Below, one piece after another: positions 20,699 to 30,568 of a stretch of 64,000 bases of DNA. The position numbers and the translations under genes were made by a program. The notes under the pieces were generated by a model. It was not told the DNA's origin and searched no databases. It worked only from the letters and a program-made list of their open reading frames with translations. The stretch is from Novosphingobium sp. Gsoil 351 (GTDB taxonomy: Bacteria; Pseudomonadota; Alphaproteobacteria; Sphingomonadales; Sphingomonadaceae): contig NZ_CP046120.1 of NCBI RefSeq assembly GCF_009707465.1, positions 1 through 64,000 of the forward strand, written 5' to 3'. Position 1 is the stretch's first letter, and each line of letters opens with the position of its first letter.

Positions 20699-21826
20699 AT
20701 GACTGCACCTAAACCGGCGCGCCTTCCGGCGCGTCCGTTCTTCTCTTCGGGTCCCTGCGCTAAGCCGCCCACGTGGTCCCCCGAGAAACTTGCGACCCAA
20801 TCGCTCGGTCGCTCGCACCGCGCCAAAATCGGCAAGACGCGCCTGCAATATTGCATCGACCTGATGCGCGAGGTGTTACGATTGCCCGACACCCATCGGA
20901 TCGGCATAGTCCCGGGTTCCGATACCGGTGCGTTCGAGATGGCGATGTGGACGATGCTGGGCGCGCGCCCGGTCACCACGCTCGCCTGGGAAAGTTTCGG
21001 CGAGGGCTGGGTGACCGACGCCGCCAAGCAGCTCAAAATCGACCCCACGGTGATCCGCGCCGACTATGGCCAGTTGCCCGATCTGGCGCAGGTCGACTGG
21101 TCGAACGACGTGTTGTTCACCTGGAACGGCACCACTAGCGGCGTACGCGTTCCGAACGCCGACTGGATTCCTGCGGACCGTGAGGGGTTGAGCTTCGCCG
21201 ACGCGACCAGCGCGGTGTTCGCCTATGACATCGATTGGGCAAAGATCGATGTCGCGACCTTTTCGTGGCAGAAGGTACTGGGCGGCGAGGGCGCGCATGG
21301 GGTGCTGATCCTCGGCCGGCGCGCGGTCGATCGGCTGGAAACTTATATTCCGGCTTGGCCGTTGCCTAAGGTCTTCCGGCTCGTCTCGAAGGGCAAGCTC
21401 ACCGAGGGCGTGTTCAAGGGCGAAACCATCAACACCCCGTCGATGTTGGCGGTCGAGGACGCGATTTTCGCGCTTGAGTGGGCCAAGGGCCTGGGCGGGT
21501 TGCAGGGCCTCAAGGCGCGCTCGGATGCGAATGCAGCTGCGCTCGACGCGATCGTGGCCGGGTGCGATTGGCTCGGCCATCTCGCCGCGGATCCAGCGAG
21601 CCGATCGAAGACTTCGGTGTGTTTGACCGTCGCGGGCGCGGACGAAGACTTCATCAAGAAGTTCGCCGCGCTGCTCGAAGGCGAGGGCGCCGCCTTCGAC
21701 ATCGCCGGCTACCGCGACGCCCCTCCGGGCCTGCGCATCTGGTGCGGCGCGACCGTCGATACCGCCGACCTCGAGGCGCTCGGGCCATGGCTCGACTGGG
21801 CTTATGCTTCGCTGAAATCGGACTGA
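20699..21826 (+). CDS. serC: Phosphoserine aminotransferase
   Basis: A 375-residue class-V aminotransferase of the alphaproteobacterial SerC type, starting MTAPKPARLPARPFFSSGPC. The PLP lysine is Lys192 in FSWQKVLGGEGAHG; GSDTGAFEMAMW and FTWNGTTSGVRVP line the cofactor and substrate site. It converts 3-phosphohydroxypyruvate to phosphoserine in serine synthesis. AAGGAG lies seven bases before the ATG and sits inside a hairpin, suggesting translational control. It is followed by serA after a repeat element. Confidence 0.97.
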   Translation: MTAPKPARLPARPFFSSGPCAKPPTWSPEKLATQSLGRSHRAKIGKTRLQYCIDLMREVLRLPDTHRIGIVPGSDTGAFEMAMWTMLGARPVTTLAWESFGEGWVTDAAKQLKIDPTVIRADYGQLPDLAQVDWSNDVLFTWNGTTSGVRVPNADWIPADREGLSFADATSAVFAYDIDWAKIDVATFSWQKVLGGEGAHGVLILGRRAVDRLETYIPAWPLPKVFRLVSKGKLTEGVFKGETINTPSMLAVEDAIFALEWAKGLGGLQGLKARSDANAAALDAIVAGCDWLGHLAADPASRSKTSVCLTVAGADEDFIKKFAALLEGEGAAFDIAGYRDAPPGLRIWCGATVDTADLEALGPWLDWAYASLKSD

Positions 21827-21835
21827 CCCGAACCC

Positions 21836-21926
21836 CGTCACCCTGAACTTGCTTCAGGGTCCAGCTCTCCCAACCGACCATCGCTCGCGATCTCGCGAAG
21901 AATGCTGAAACAAGTTCGGCATGACG
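21836..21926. repeat. Inverted repeat element, family A
   Basis: Two inverted copies of a 22-base unit match at 18 positions. Each also folds on itself: ACCCTGAA/TTCAGGGT (21840-21860) and ATGCTGAA/TTCGGCAT (21902-21922, one G-T pair). The outer ends are CGTCA and TGACG. This two-hairpin arrangement looks like dispersed REP-type elements I recall from sphingomonad genomes. It sits between serC and serA and may attenuate or stabilise the transcript. Confidence 0.75.
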
Positions 21927-21952
21927 GTTGGTTTTGTCGATTGGACAACATC

Positions 21953-23542
21953 ATGACCACCACCAAACCCCGCGTACTCATTTCCGACCAGATGGACCCC
22001 AAGGCCGAGCAGATCTTCCGCGAGCGCGGCTGCGACGTCGATGTGATCACTGGACAGACCCCCGAACAACTCGGGGAAATCATCGGCCAGTACGATGGCC
22101 TGGCGATCCGTTCGACCACCAAGCTGACCAAGGAGCTGATCGCCAAGGCGACCAACCTGAAGGTTGTCGGTCGAGCGGGAATCGGAGTCGACAACATCGA
22201 TATCCCCGCCGCCTCGGTGAAGGGGATCGTGGTGATGAACACCCCGTTCGGCAATTCGATCACCACCGCAGAGCACGCCATCGCGCTGATGTTCGCGCTC
22301 GCTCGCCAGCTGCCTGAAGCTGACGCGAGCACGCAGGCGGGCAAGTGGGAGAAGAACCGCTTCATGGGCGTCGAGGTCACCGGCAAGACGCTGGGCCTGA
22401 TCGGCGCGGGCAACATCGGCAGCATCGTCGCCAGCCGGGCGCTCGGCCTCAAGATGAAGGTCGTGGCGTTCGATCCCTTCCTCACGCCTGAGCGCGCGGT
22501 GGAGATGGGCGTCGAAAAGGCCGATCTCGATACGCTGCTGGCCAAGGCGGACTTCATCACGCTGCACACCCCGCTGACCGACCAGACCCGCAACATCCTC
22601 AGCCGCGAGAACCTCGCCAAAACCCGGAAGGGTGTGCGGATCATCAACTGTGCGCGCGGCGGCCTGATCGATGAGGAAGCGCTCAAGGACGCGCTCGATT
22701 CGGGCCATGTCGCGGGCGCGGCGCTCGACGTGTTCGCCAAGGAACCGGCCAAGGACTCGCCGCTGTTTGGCACGCCGAACTTCATCTCGACCCCGCACCT
22801 CGGCGCCTCGACCGACGAGGCGCAGGTCAACGTCGCGATCCAGGTGGCCGAGCAGTTGTCCGATTACCTCGTCCATGGCGGGGTCACCAACGCGCTCAAC
22901 ATGCCAAGCCTGAGCGCGGAGGAAGCGCCCAAGCTGCGCCCTTACATGGCGCTGGCCGAGAACCTGGGCAGCCTGGTCGGCCAGCTCGCCCACGGCAACC
23001 TCGACAAGATCTCGATCGAGGTCGAGGGCGCCGCCGCGCAGCTCAATCCCAAGCCGATCACCGGAGCCGTCCTGGCCGGCCTGATGCGGCGCTATTCGGA
23101 CACGGTGAACATGGTCAACGCGCCGTATCTCGCCAAGGAGCGCGGACTCGACGTTCGCGAGGTGCGCCACGACCGCGAGGGGGTGTACCACACGCTGGTC
23201 CGGGTCTCGGTGGAGACGAGCCAAGGCACGCGTTCGGTCGCTGGCACGCTGTTCGGCAACACTCAGCCTCGTCTGGTGGAGATTTTCGGAATCGGGATCG
23301 AAGCCGAACTCGAGGGGCACATGCTGTACATCGTCAATGAGGACGCTCCGGGCTTCATCGGCCGGATCGGAACGCTGCTCGGCGAAAGCGGCATCAATAT
23401 CGGCACCTTCAACCTCGGCCGCCGCGAGGCTGGGGGCGAGGCGATCCTGCTGCTTTCGGTCGATCAGGCGATCCCCGAGACCGTGCTCGACGCGGCGTGC
23501 AAGTTGCCAGGGGTGAAGACGGTCAAGGCTCTGGCGTTCTAG
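21953..23542 (+). CDS. serA: D-3-phosphoglycerate dehydrogenase (long form with ACT domain)
   Basis: A 529-residue SerA of the long type, with substrate/NAD domains, an intervening ASB domain and a C-terminal ACT domain (MLYIVNEDAPGFIGRIGTLL). The dinucleotide loop is GLIGAGNIGSIVASRALG; the active-site region includes VGRAGIGVDNID, INCARGGLID and a catalytic His in STPHLGAS. It oxidises 3-phosphoglycerate to phosphohydroxypyruvate, the first step of serine synthesis, probably with serine feedback through the ACT domain. The ribosome-binding site before ATG 21953 is weak. hisZ starts 26 bases downstream. Confidence 0.97.
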   Translation: MTTTKPRVLISDQMDPKAEQIFRERGCDVDVITGQTPEQLGEIIGQYDGLAIRSTTKLTKELIAKATNLKVVGRAGIGVDNIDIPAASVKGIVVMNTPFGNSITTAEHAIALMFALARQLPEADASTQAGKWEKNRFMGVEVTGKTLGLIGAGNIGSIVASRALGLKMKVVAFDPFLTPERAVEMGVEKADLDTLLAKADFITLHTPLTDQTRNILSRENLAKTRKGVRIINCARGGLIDEEALKDALDSGHVAGAALDVFAKEPAKDSPLFGTPNFISTPHLGASTDEAQVNVAIQVAEQLSDYLVHGGVTNALNMPSLSAEEAPKLRPYMALAENLGSLVGQLAHGNLDKISIEVEGAAAQLNPKPITGAVLAGLMRRYSDTVNMVNAPYLAKERGLDVREVRHDREGVYHTLVRVSVETSQGTRSVAGTLFGNTQPRLVEIFGIGIEAELEGHMLYIVNEDAPGFIGRIGTLLGESGINIGTFNLGRREAGGEAILLLSVDQAIPETVLDAACKLPGVKTVKALAF

Positions 23543-23568
23543 GGCGCGTTGCGGCAGGGGCGGCGGCC

Positions 23569-24687
23569 ATGGACGAGAGCGATCCCGATCTGCTGCCCGA
23601 GGGGCTCGAAGACCGGTTGCCCGGCGAGGCCGCGACCGGGCAGCAAGTCATGCGGGCGATGCTGGCGGCGATGGATGGCCATGGCTACGACCGGGTCAGC
23701 CCGCCGCTGATCGAGTTCGAGCGGAGCCTGGCCGGGCGCATGAGCGGGATCAGCACGCGGCGGATGTTCCGCTTCGTCGATCCCGCTAGCCTGCGCACGC
23801 TGGCGCTGCGCAGCGACATCACCCCGCAGGTCGGACGGATCGCCGAGACCCGGCTGGCGAATGCGCCGCGGCCGCTGCGGCTGTGCTACGCTGGTCCCGT
23901 GGTGACGATCCGCGGTGATGGGCTGGATCCCGCGCGTGAACGGCTCCAGGTCGGGGCGGAGCTGATCGGTCGCGATACCGTTGCAGCCGCCGCCGAAGTG
24001 GCCGGACTGGCGATTGAGGCGCTGGCCGCGGCGGGCGCAACCGGCATCTCGATCGATTTCACGCTTCCCGATCTGGTCGATACGCTGGCCGTTGAAGCGA
24101 TGCGGCTGGCGCCAAGCAGCGTCGCAGCCGTACGCCGCCAGCTCGACGCCAAGGACGCCGGAGCGCTCGTCGCGGCCGGCGGCGAGGCCTATCTTCCGTT
24201 GCTCTATGCGGCGGGGCCGTTCGCTTCCGCCATCGACAAGCTCGCCGCGATCGACGCCGGCGGCGCGCTGGCCAGCCGCATCGCGGGCCTGCGCGAGATT
24301 GCCGCAAGGCTGGACGGCGCGGCGCGGGTCACGCTCGATCCGACCGAACGCCACGGCTTCGAATACCAGAGCTGGGTCGGCTTTACGCTGTTCGCCGAGG
24401 GCGTGCGCGGCTCGCTCGGGCGCGGCGGCACCTATCGCATCGGCCGCGAGGATGGCGAGGGTGAGGTCGCGACTGGGTTCTCGCTCTATCCAGACGGTCT
24501 CGTCGGGGTTGTTGCAGGAGAAGCAGCACGCAACGCGCTGTTCCTCCCGCTGGACCACGATCGCGAGGCTGCGGCGCGACTCCGGGCAATCGGCTGGCGG
24601 ACGGTTGCCGCGCTCGACGCGAAGGATGACGGGGCAACGCTCGGCTGCAGCCATCGGCTGGAGAACGGTGAACCCAAAGCGCTTTAG
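23569..24687 (+). CDS. hisZ: ATP phosphoribosyltransferase regulatory subunit
   Basis: A 372-residue HisRS-like protein without the tRNA anticodon-binding domain. Class-II synthetase-type motifs are VSPPLIEFERSLAG, MFRFVDPASLRTLALRSDIT, and, towards the end, GRGGTYRIG. HisZ allosterically activates the short-form HisG at the first step of histidine synthesis; hisG is not in this window. serA-hisZ(-purA) is a familiar sphingomonad order, but here purA does not follow. The stop overlaps the stop of the convergent hydrolase. Confidence 0.88.
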   Translation: MDESDPDLLPEGLEDRLPGEAATGQQVMRAMLAAMDGHGYDRVSPPLIEFERSLAGRMSGISTRRMFRFVDPASLRTLALRSDITPQVGRIAETRLANAPRPLRLCYAGPVVTIRGDGLDPARERLQVGAELIGRDTVAAAAEVAGLAIEALAAAGATGISIDFTLPDLVDTLAVEAMRLAPSSVAAVRRQLDAKDAGALVAAGGEAYLPLLYAAGPFASAIDKLAAIDAGGALASRIAGLREIAARLDGAARVTLDPTERHGFEYQSWVGFTLFAEGVRGSLGRGGTYRIGREDGEGEVATGFSLYPDGLVGVVAGEAARNALFLPLDHDREAAARLRAIGWRTVAALDAKDDGATLGCSHRLENGEPKAL

Positions 24688-25586
24688 CGCGCGAATGCCG
24701 TGCGCAAGAACCCGTCGAGCGCGACCGTCGGCGCATATCCGGGATCGCCGAGGCGACGGTTGATCTCCATGTGCCCGGCCAAGCCCGTACCGGCAAACCC
24801 CTCGCGCGCGACGTTCGTCCCGCCCGCCCGCAGCGCCTTCTCCAAAGCTTCTCCCTGTCGCGCGCCATCCGGGCGCATCACGTGGAGCAGCAGGAACCGA
24901 GGCGCATTGGGGGCCGCCGCCTGAAGCGTGGGCGATAGCGCCCGCTGGCGGGCGGGATCGGTGCCGAACGCCTGGCGATAGGTCTGCTGCATGATCCGCG
25001 GCCCGTCGCTCATTTGAGCGGGGACGTCGTAGGCGGCGCCGTCGATCGGAACGATCCCGGCAAGGTCCCGCGGTGATAGGCCCGCTCCCTTGAGGTAGGA
25101 GGCATCGGTGCCGACCAGCGCGACCAGGTGCGCTCCGGCGCTGTGACCCATCAGGACAATGCGCTTCGGATCGATCCCCAGCGCGGCGGCACGGTCAATC
25201 AGGACGCGCAGCGCTGTGGCGATGTCGGCGGCCTGATCCTCGACCCGCGCGGCCGGGACCAGACGGTAGTCCAGCGAGGCGAAGGCATAGCCTTGCGCGG
25301 TCAGGTGGCGCTGCTTCAACGAGCCGCGGTCCATCGTCCGGCTGCCGCGCTTCCAGCCCCCGCCGTGGACGAACACCACCAGCGGGGCGCGGCTGGCTTT
25401 GGGGTCCTGGGGCGGATAGAAATCGAGCTGCTGAAGCGGATCGGGCCCATAGGCGAGGGTGCGCATCGCCGGGTTCGGCGCAAGGGCCTCGGCACGCGCG
25501 GGCGCTGGGGTACCGGGAATGCCCAAGATCGATCCGGCGAGGAGGGCTGCGGCGGTCACGCCGAGCAGCGTCAGCCGGTGTCGCAT
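24684..25586 (-). CDS. Exported alpha/beta hydrolase (esterase/lipase-like)
   Basis: A 300-residue protein with a signal peptide ending APARA. The oxyanion motif is VFVHGGGW, the nucleophile Ser149 is in GHSAG, and a C-terminal GHMEIN supplies the likely catalytic His. This is the HSL/BD-FAE-like carboxylesterase pattern, acting in the periplasm. The start at 25586 (MRHRLTLLG) has GGGAG seven bases upstream, unlike the earlier ATG at 25607. Its stop overlaps that of hisZ tail to tail. Confidence 0.8.
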   Translation of the reverse strand: MRHRLTLLGVTAAALLAGSILGIPGTPAPARAEALAPNPAMRTLAYGPDPLQQLDFYPPQDPKASRAPLVVFVHGGGWKRGSRTMDRGSLKQRHLTAQGYAFASLDYRLVPAARVEDQAADIATALRVLIDRAAALGIDPKRIVLMGHSAGAHLVALVGTDASYLKGAGLSPRDLAGIVPIDGAAYDVPAQMSDGPRIMQQTYRQAFGTDPARQRALSPTLQAAAPNAPRFLLLHVMRPDGARQGEALEKALRAGGTNVAREGFAGTGLAGHMEINRRLGDPGYAPTVALDGFLRTAFAR

Positions 25587-25977
25587 CGCGATGCTCCCGT
25601 CGTTCATGACCGGCAGACTAGGGTGCTCTCGGCGCGGGACGAGTCGCAAGATGTCGTTTTTTGTATCGGAGTGTGAGGGCGCCTAGCTGCCGTGCAGCGT
25701 CGCTCCGGATATCGTACGCGCAAATGAGGCCCGGAATCGCTCCCGAGCCCCACTCTCGCTCACACGGCGCACATCCGATTTGGCGACTGCCGTTCCCGGG
25801 TGGGAGGTGACGGATCGCTTTCGATGTTCTCCGGCGATCGCTCGCCGCGCCACCTAGGCCGCCCCCGGTCCGCTGGCGCGTTCCGGCGACTATCCGTCGC
25901 AACCTTTCCGGCGGTCCAGAAGGACCGGCAATCATCGTTCGTAGCGCCATCGCGGGCGTAGGATCATTTCCCCCGGG

Positions 25978-25999
25978 GCGCGATGCCGAAGCATCGCGC
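25978..25999. repeat. Perfect nine-base-pair hairpin with tetraloop
   Basis: GCGCGATGC and GCATCGCGC flank the loop CGAA. The stem is perfect and GC-rich. There is no T run on either side, so it is not a standard terminator. Confidence 0.6.
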
Positions 26000-26044
26000 G
26001 GTTCCCGGAGGAAAGATCCGGACAGTCGCACAGGCATTGCCTGC

Positions 26045-26188
26045 TTTCGCCGCGGTCCGGGATCAAGCCGAAGCCCTTTCCCGTCGTCTGCGTCTGCCGA
26101 CACTGTTGGCGCTCGCTTTCGCCGCGGTCCGAAGTCGAGCCGAAGCCGTTCTTCGTCGTCTGCGTCCACCAGCACCGGCGACTACCCT
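26045..26188. repeat. Two-copy tandem repeat, period 72
   Basis: Both copies begin TTTCGCCGCGGTCC (26045 and 26117). They continue with related sequence containing AGCCGAAGCC and CGTCGTCTGCGTC, diverging over the last 15 or so bases. No third copy is recognisable. Confidence 0.65.
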
Positions 26189-26388
26189 GCCGACTTTTCG
26201 CTCCCGCGCGTTACTCCGTTTCCATTCGGTCCGAGGACCTTCCGGCGCGGTGTCGCAGCGTTCGCTAAAGTCGCACCGGTTGCAAAAATCCTGTCTGCTT
26301 TTCAAGAGCTTGCGCCCCGATCCGCAGTGGTTTTCTTGCTTCCGACCCATGAATGCTGCGCCTCGAATCCGAGTCGCGCAAGCACTAT

Positions 26389-26429
26389 TTATCCCTGTTA
26401 TCCACAGGCCCAACCGGAGCGGTGGATAA
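26389..26429. promoter_or_regulatory. Cluster of DnaA-box-like sites
   Basis: TTATCCACA (26398-26406) is a perfect consensus DnaA box. TTATCCCTG abuts it at 26389-26397 (two mismatches assumed), and GGTGGATAA (26421-26429) is a one-mismatch box on the other strand. Two GANTC sites (GAATC 26365-26369, GAGTC 26371-26375), the target of the alphaproteobacterial CcrM methylase, lie just upstream. This could be a DnaA-binding locus or part of an origin. Confidence 0.5.
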
Positions 26430-26443
26430 GTGTGACGGATCGA

Positions 26444-27658
<1,215 letters not shown>

Positions 27659-27797
27659 GGGCGAAATTCCGCAGTTTCGTTCGCGGCGCCCCCTATGGCA
27701 TGGTGGCGCACGCGGCAAGGGAAGCGGCGATGGCCGCATTTTCCGCGGATTTAATCGCGCGATTGAATTGCCCGGTGGCTTCCGCCAATACCGGGCG

Positions 27798-28652
27798 ATG
27801 AGCACCGGCCGACGGCAGACCATCCGCATTCCCATCGCCGACGGGCTGACCCTCGCGGCCGACGTCGCCGGTCCGCCTGGCGCTCCCACCGTCATCCTCG
27901 GCCATGGCGGCGGTCAGACCCGCCATTCGTGGGACAAATGCGAGCTCCAACTTGCCGAGGCGGGCTATTTCGCGATCAACTACGATCTGCGCGGCCACGG
28001 CGACAGCGACTGGTCGCGCGACGGCGAATACACGATGGAGGCGCGCGCCGACGACCTCGCTCATGTCGCCGCCCTCGGATCGCGGCCGTTTGCGTTGGTC
28101 GGGGCCTCGATGGGTGGGGTCACGGCGCTGGTCGCCGCGACGCTGGGGCTCCAGGCCTCGGCGATCGTGCTGGTCGACATCGTGCCCAAGATGAATCTCG
28201 CGGGGGCGGACAAGGTGCGCGGCTTCATGGCCGCCAGCCCGAACGGATTCGCCACGCTCGAAGAAGCGGCCGACGCCATCAGCGCCTATTATCCCGAGCG
28301 CCCGCGGCCCAAAGACCTCTCGGGTCTGCACAAGAACCTGCGTTTGGGGGATGACGGGCGCTATCGCTGGCATTGGGACCCGTGGATGATGAACGATATG
28401 CGCGGCGATCCGCGCCGCCTGCTGGGCATCATGGACGCCGCCGACTGGACCGACCGCATTCCCACGCTGCTGGTGCGTGGAATGAAGAGCGACATTGTCG
28501 ACGAAGATGGCGTGGCCGACCTGCGCCGCCGCATCCCCGCGCTCGAAGTCGCAGACATCCGCGGCGCCGGGCACATGGTGGCGGGTGATCGCAACGACGA
28601 GTTCAACGCCGCAGTGATCGAATTCCTGCGCCGGGCGATGCCCGCGAGCTAG
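27798..28652 (+). CDS. Alpha/beta hydrolase
   Basis: A 284-residue cytoplasmic alpha/beta hydrolase without a signal peptide. The oxyanion strand is [14 protein letters not shown], the nucleophile Ser104 sits in GASMGG, and the late GAGHMVAGD supplies the catalytic His. [13 protein letters not shown] is typical of the epoxide-hydrolase/haloperoxidase-like branch. The substrate is unknown. Its stop overlaps the stop of the convergent HSL-family hydrolase by four bases. Confidence 0.82.
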   Translation: MSTGRRQTIRIPIADGLTLAADVAGPPGAPTVILGHGGGQTRHSWDKCELQLAEAGYFAINYDLRGHGDSDWSRDGEYTMEARADDLAHVAALGSRPFALVGASMGGVTALVAATLGLQASAIVLVDIVPKMNLAGADKVRGFMAASPNGFATLEEAADAISAYYPERPRPKDLSGLHKNLRLGDDGRYRWHWDPWMMNDMRGDPRRLLGIMDAADWTDRIPTLLVRGMKSDIVDEDGVADLRRRIPALEVADIRGAGHMVAGDRNDEFNAAVIEFLRRAMPAS

Positions 28653-29602
28653 CCTTCCAGCTTCAGCAGACGCGCGATTCCGCTCACCAGATCGCGATTG
28701 AAGGCCTGGCTGATCGCAGCCTCGGCCACCATGTTGAAAGCGTGGATTGCGCCGGGGTAGCTGTGCAATTCCACCGGCACCCCCGCATCGACCAGCCGCC
28801 GCGCGTAATCGAGGTCCTCGTCGAAGAATAGATCGAGGCTCCCCGTCAGCAACAGCGTGGGCGGCAACCCGGCCAAGTTGTCGGCAAGCGCGGGCGAGAA
28901 CCAGCCTTTGCGCGCGTCTTCGGCGGCATAATCGCCACGCAGCGCCTCCCAGCCGAACCGGTTGGAATGCCGGGTCCAGACCCATTCGCCGGTCGAACGG
29001 TTGTTCCAGCGGCACGCAGCGCCACCAGTCCGGTGATCGAGCATCGGGTAAACCAGCACTTGCGCCGCGAGTTTGGGCCCGTCTGTGTCGCGGGCCATCA
29101 GCGCGGTCGCGGCGGCCAGCCCGCCGCCTGCGCTCTCGCCGATGATCGCAATCCGCGCGGGATCGATGCCCAGCCCCTCCGCCGCTGAGGCCATCCACGC
29201 TAGTCCGTCGAGGCAATCCTGCTGCGGGCCGGGAAACGGCGTTTCGGGCGCGAGCCGATATTCGACCGAGACCACCGGAATTTGCAGGGCGGCCGCCATC
29301 GCCGAGGGGCCGAACTGCATATCCTTGGCGGTGCCCAGGACCATGCCCCCACCGTGGATGTGAAAGAGCGCCGCGCGTTTCTGCGTGCCGGGGTTCGGAT
29401 CGAAGCAGTAGAGCTCGATCTCGCTGCCATCGGCGCGACGCGCCCCGCGAATCGTCGCCGCGAGCGGCGGCGCGCCGAGATCGACGAACCTTCCCGCCGA
29501 CTCCGCGCGTGCCTGATCGAGCGTCGCGCGGTCGAATTCGCGGAACGGCAGGGCCTCGACGATGGGCCAGACTTCGGGATCGACCAGGTGGCGGGTATCC
29601 AT
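28649..29602 (-). CDS. HSL-family alpha/beta hydrolase (acetyl-esterase-like)
   Basis: A 317-residue member of the hormone-sensitive-lipase family: HGGG at 83-86 forms the oxyanion hole, Ser157 lies in GESAGGG, and GAIHAFN holds the likely catalytic His. VVSVEYRLAPETPFPGP is the usual family block. No signal peptide, so a cytoplasmic carboxylesterase. It is divergent from the phosphatase gene and convergent with the preceding hydrolase. Confidence 0.85.
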   Translation of the reverse strand: MDTRHLVDPEVWPIVEALPFREFDRATLDQARAESAGRFVDLGAPPLAATIRGARRADGSEIELYCFDPNPGTQKRAALFHIHGGGMVLGTAKDMQFGPSAMAAALQIPVVSVEYRLAPETPFPGPQQDCLDGLAWMASAAEGLGIDPARIAIIGESAGGGLAAATALMARDTDGPKLAAQVLVYPMLDHRTGGAACRWNNRSTGEWVWTRHSNRFGWEALRGDYAAEDARKGWFSPALADNLAGLPPTLLLTGSLDLFFDEDLDYARRLVDAGVPVELHSYPGAIHAFNMVAEAAISQAFNRDLVSGIARLLKLEG

Positions 29603-29685
29603 CGAATTTTCTCTCCCGGTTGCTCATTTACTGCTGCTCCAGCGGGCCATTGTCCAGCCGCCGGGGTGCGACTACGGCGCAGACG

Positions 29686-30474
29686 ATGGATCAGGACCGC
29701 ATTCTACCGCTCGAAGGCATCCGCAACTTCCGCGACTATGGCGGTTACGCCGCCGCCGACGGCGCAAGCGTCAGTCGAGGGGTGCTGTGGCGCTCGGGAC
29801 ACCACCATCAGGCAACGCCCGCCGACCTGGCGAAGGTCGCCGCACTCGGCCTCGACGCGGTGATCGATTTGCGCGGCGACAGCGAGCGCAGCGCCTTCCC
29901 GTGTTTGCGCCACCCCGAATTCACCACCGAGGTGCTGTTCGCGCCGGGCGAGACCGCCGGGCTGGCGGGCGCGGCGGCGCACGAGGCGGCGGGAGAGGGC
30001 GTCCGCACGGGCGGCGAATCGCGCGCGGCGATGGTCAACCTCAACCGGGGGATGCCGTGGCGACCGGTACTGGTCGCCTCGATGAGGCTCTATTTCGCCG
30101 CGTTGGCCGAGGGACGGAAGCCGATCCTGCTCCACTGCGTCGCGGGCAAGGACCGCACCGGCCTTGCCGCATGGCTCACCCATCACGCGCTGGGCGTGCA
30201 TCCCGACGACGCGATGGCCGACTACCTGCTGACCAACGTCGCCACCAATCTGAGCGAGCGGATGGCGCTGGGGGCGGAGACGGTGCGCGCGCGCTATGGC
30301 CCGCGGATGGACGACGAAGCGGTCCTGGCGCTGATGTCGGTCGCGCCCGAATACATCTCCGCCGGGCTCGATGCGATCCGCGAGCGGCACGGTACATATG
30401 ACGGCTACCTCGAGGAAGTGCTCGGCGTGGGTCCGGCGCAGGTCGCGGCGATCCAGGCGAATCTGTTGGTTTAG
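29686..30474 (+). CDS. Tyrosine-protein phosphatase (Y_phosphatase3 type)
   Basis: A 262-residue protein with family start GIRNFRDYGGYAAADG and VIDLRGDSER. The phosphatase P-loop is HCVAGKDRTG, with Cys151 and Arg157 in CX5R spacing. Relatives dephosphorylate phosphotyrosine or phosphoinositides. A link to the tyrosine kinase of the XrtA cluster 9 kb downstream is conceivable but unproven. The start ATG 29686 follows a non-coding leader. trxB begins 94 bases later. Confidence 0.82.
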   Translation: MDQDRILPLEGIRNFRDYGGYAAADGASVSRGVLWRSGHHHQATPADLAKVAALGLDAVIDLRGDSERSAFPCLRHPEFTTEVLFAPGETAGLAGAAAHEAAGEGVRTGGESRAAMVNLNRGMPWRPVLVASMRLYFAALAEGRKPILLHCVAGKDRTGLAAWLTHHALGVHPDDAMADYLLTNVATNLSERMALGAETVRARYGPRMDDEAVLALMSVAPEYISAGLDAIRERHGTYDGYLEEVLGVGPAQVAAIQANLLV

Positions 30475-30568
30475 CCGACCCCGTCTGGGGAAAATGCGCG
30501 GTCGCGATTCGCAATTCCGCCATGGCGCGCTTATCTCGCCCCCTGCCTCAAGAACTTGGCGGGGAACC

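Larger units (their letters stand above)
25587..26443. other. Long noncoding region (857 bases) between argG and the exported hydrolase
   Basis: No reading frame here is convincing: the two longest (25618-26175 minus, 25983-26429 plus) are low-complexity Arg/Pro/Asp-rich translations of a tandem repeat. The region contains a perfect nine-base-pair hairpin, a 72-base tandem duplication and a cluster of DnaA-box-like sequences next to two GANTC sites. The length is unusual for this compact window and suggests a cis-acting function. Confidence 0.6.

Noticed and set aside
25618..26175. Minus-strand frame with a repeated DADD...RLRLD...GPRRK pattern, and the overlapping plus frame 25983-26429
   Set aside because: The protein repeat only reflects the 72-base DNA duplication. 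No ribosome-binding site, family match or codon pattern supports either frame.
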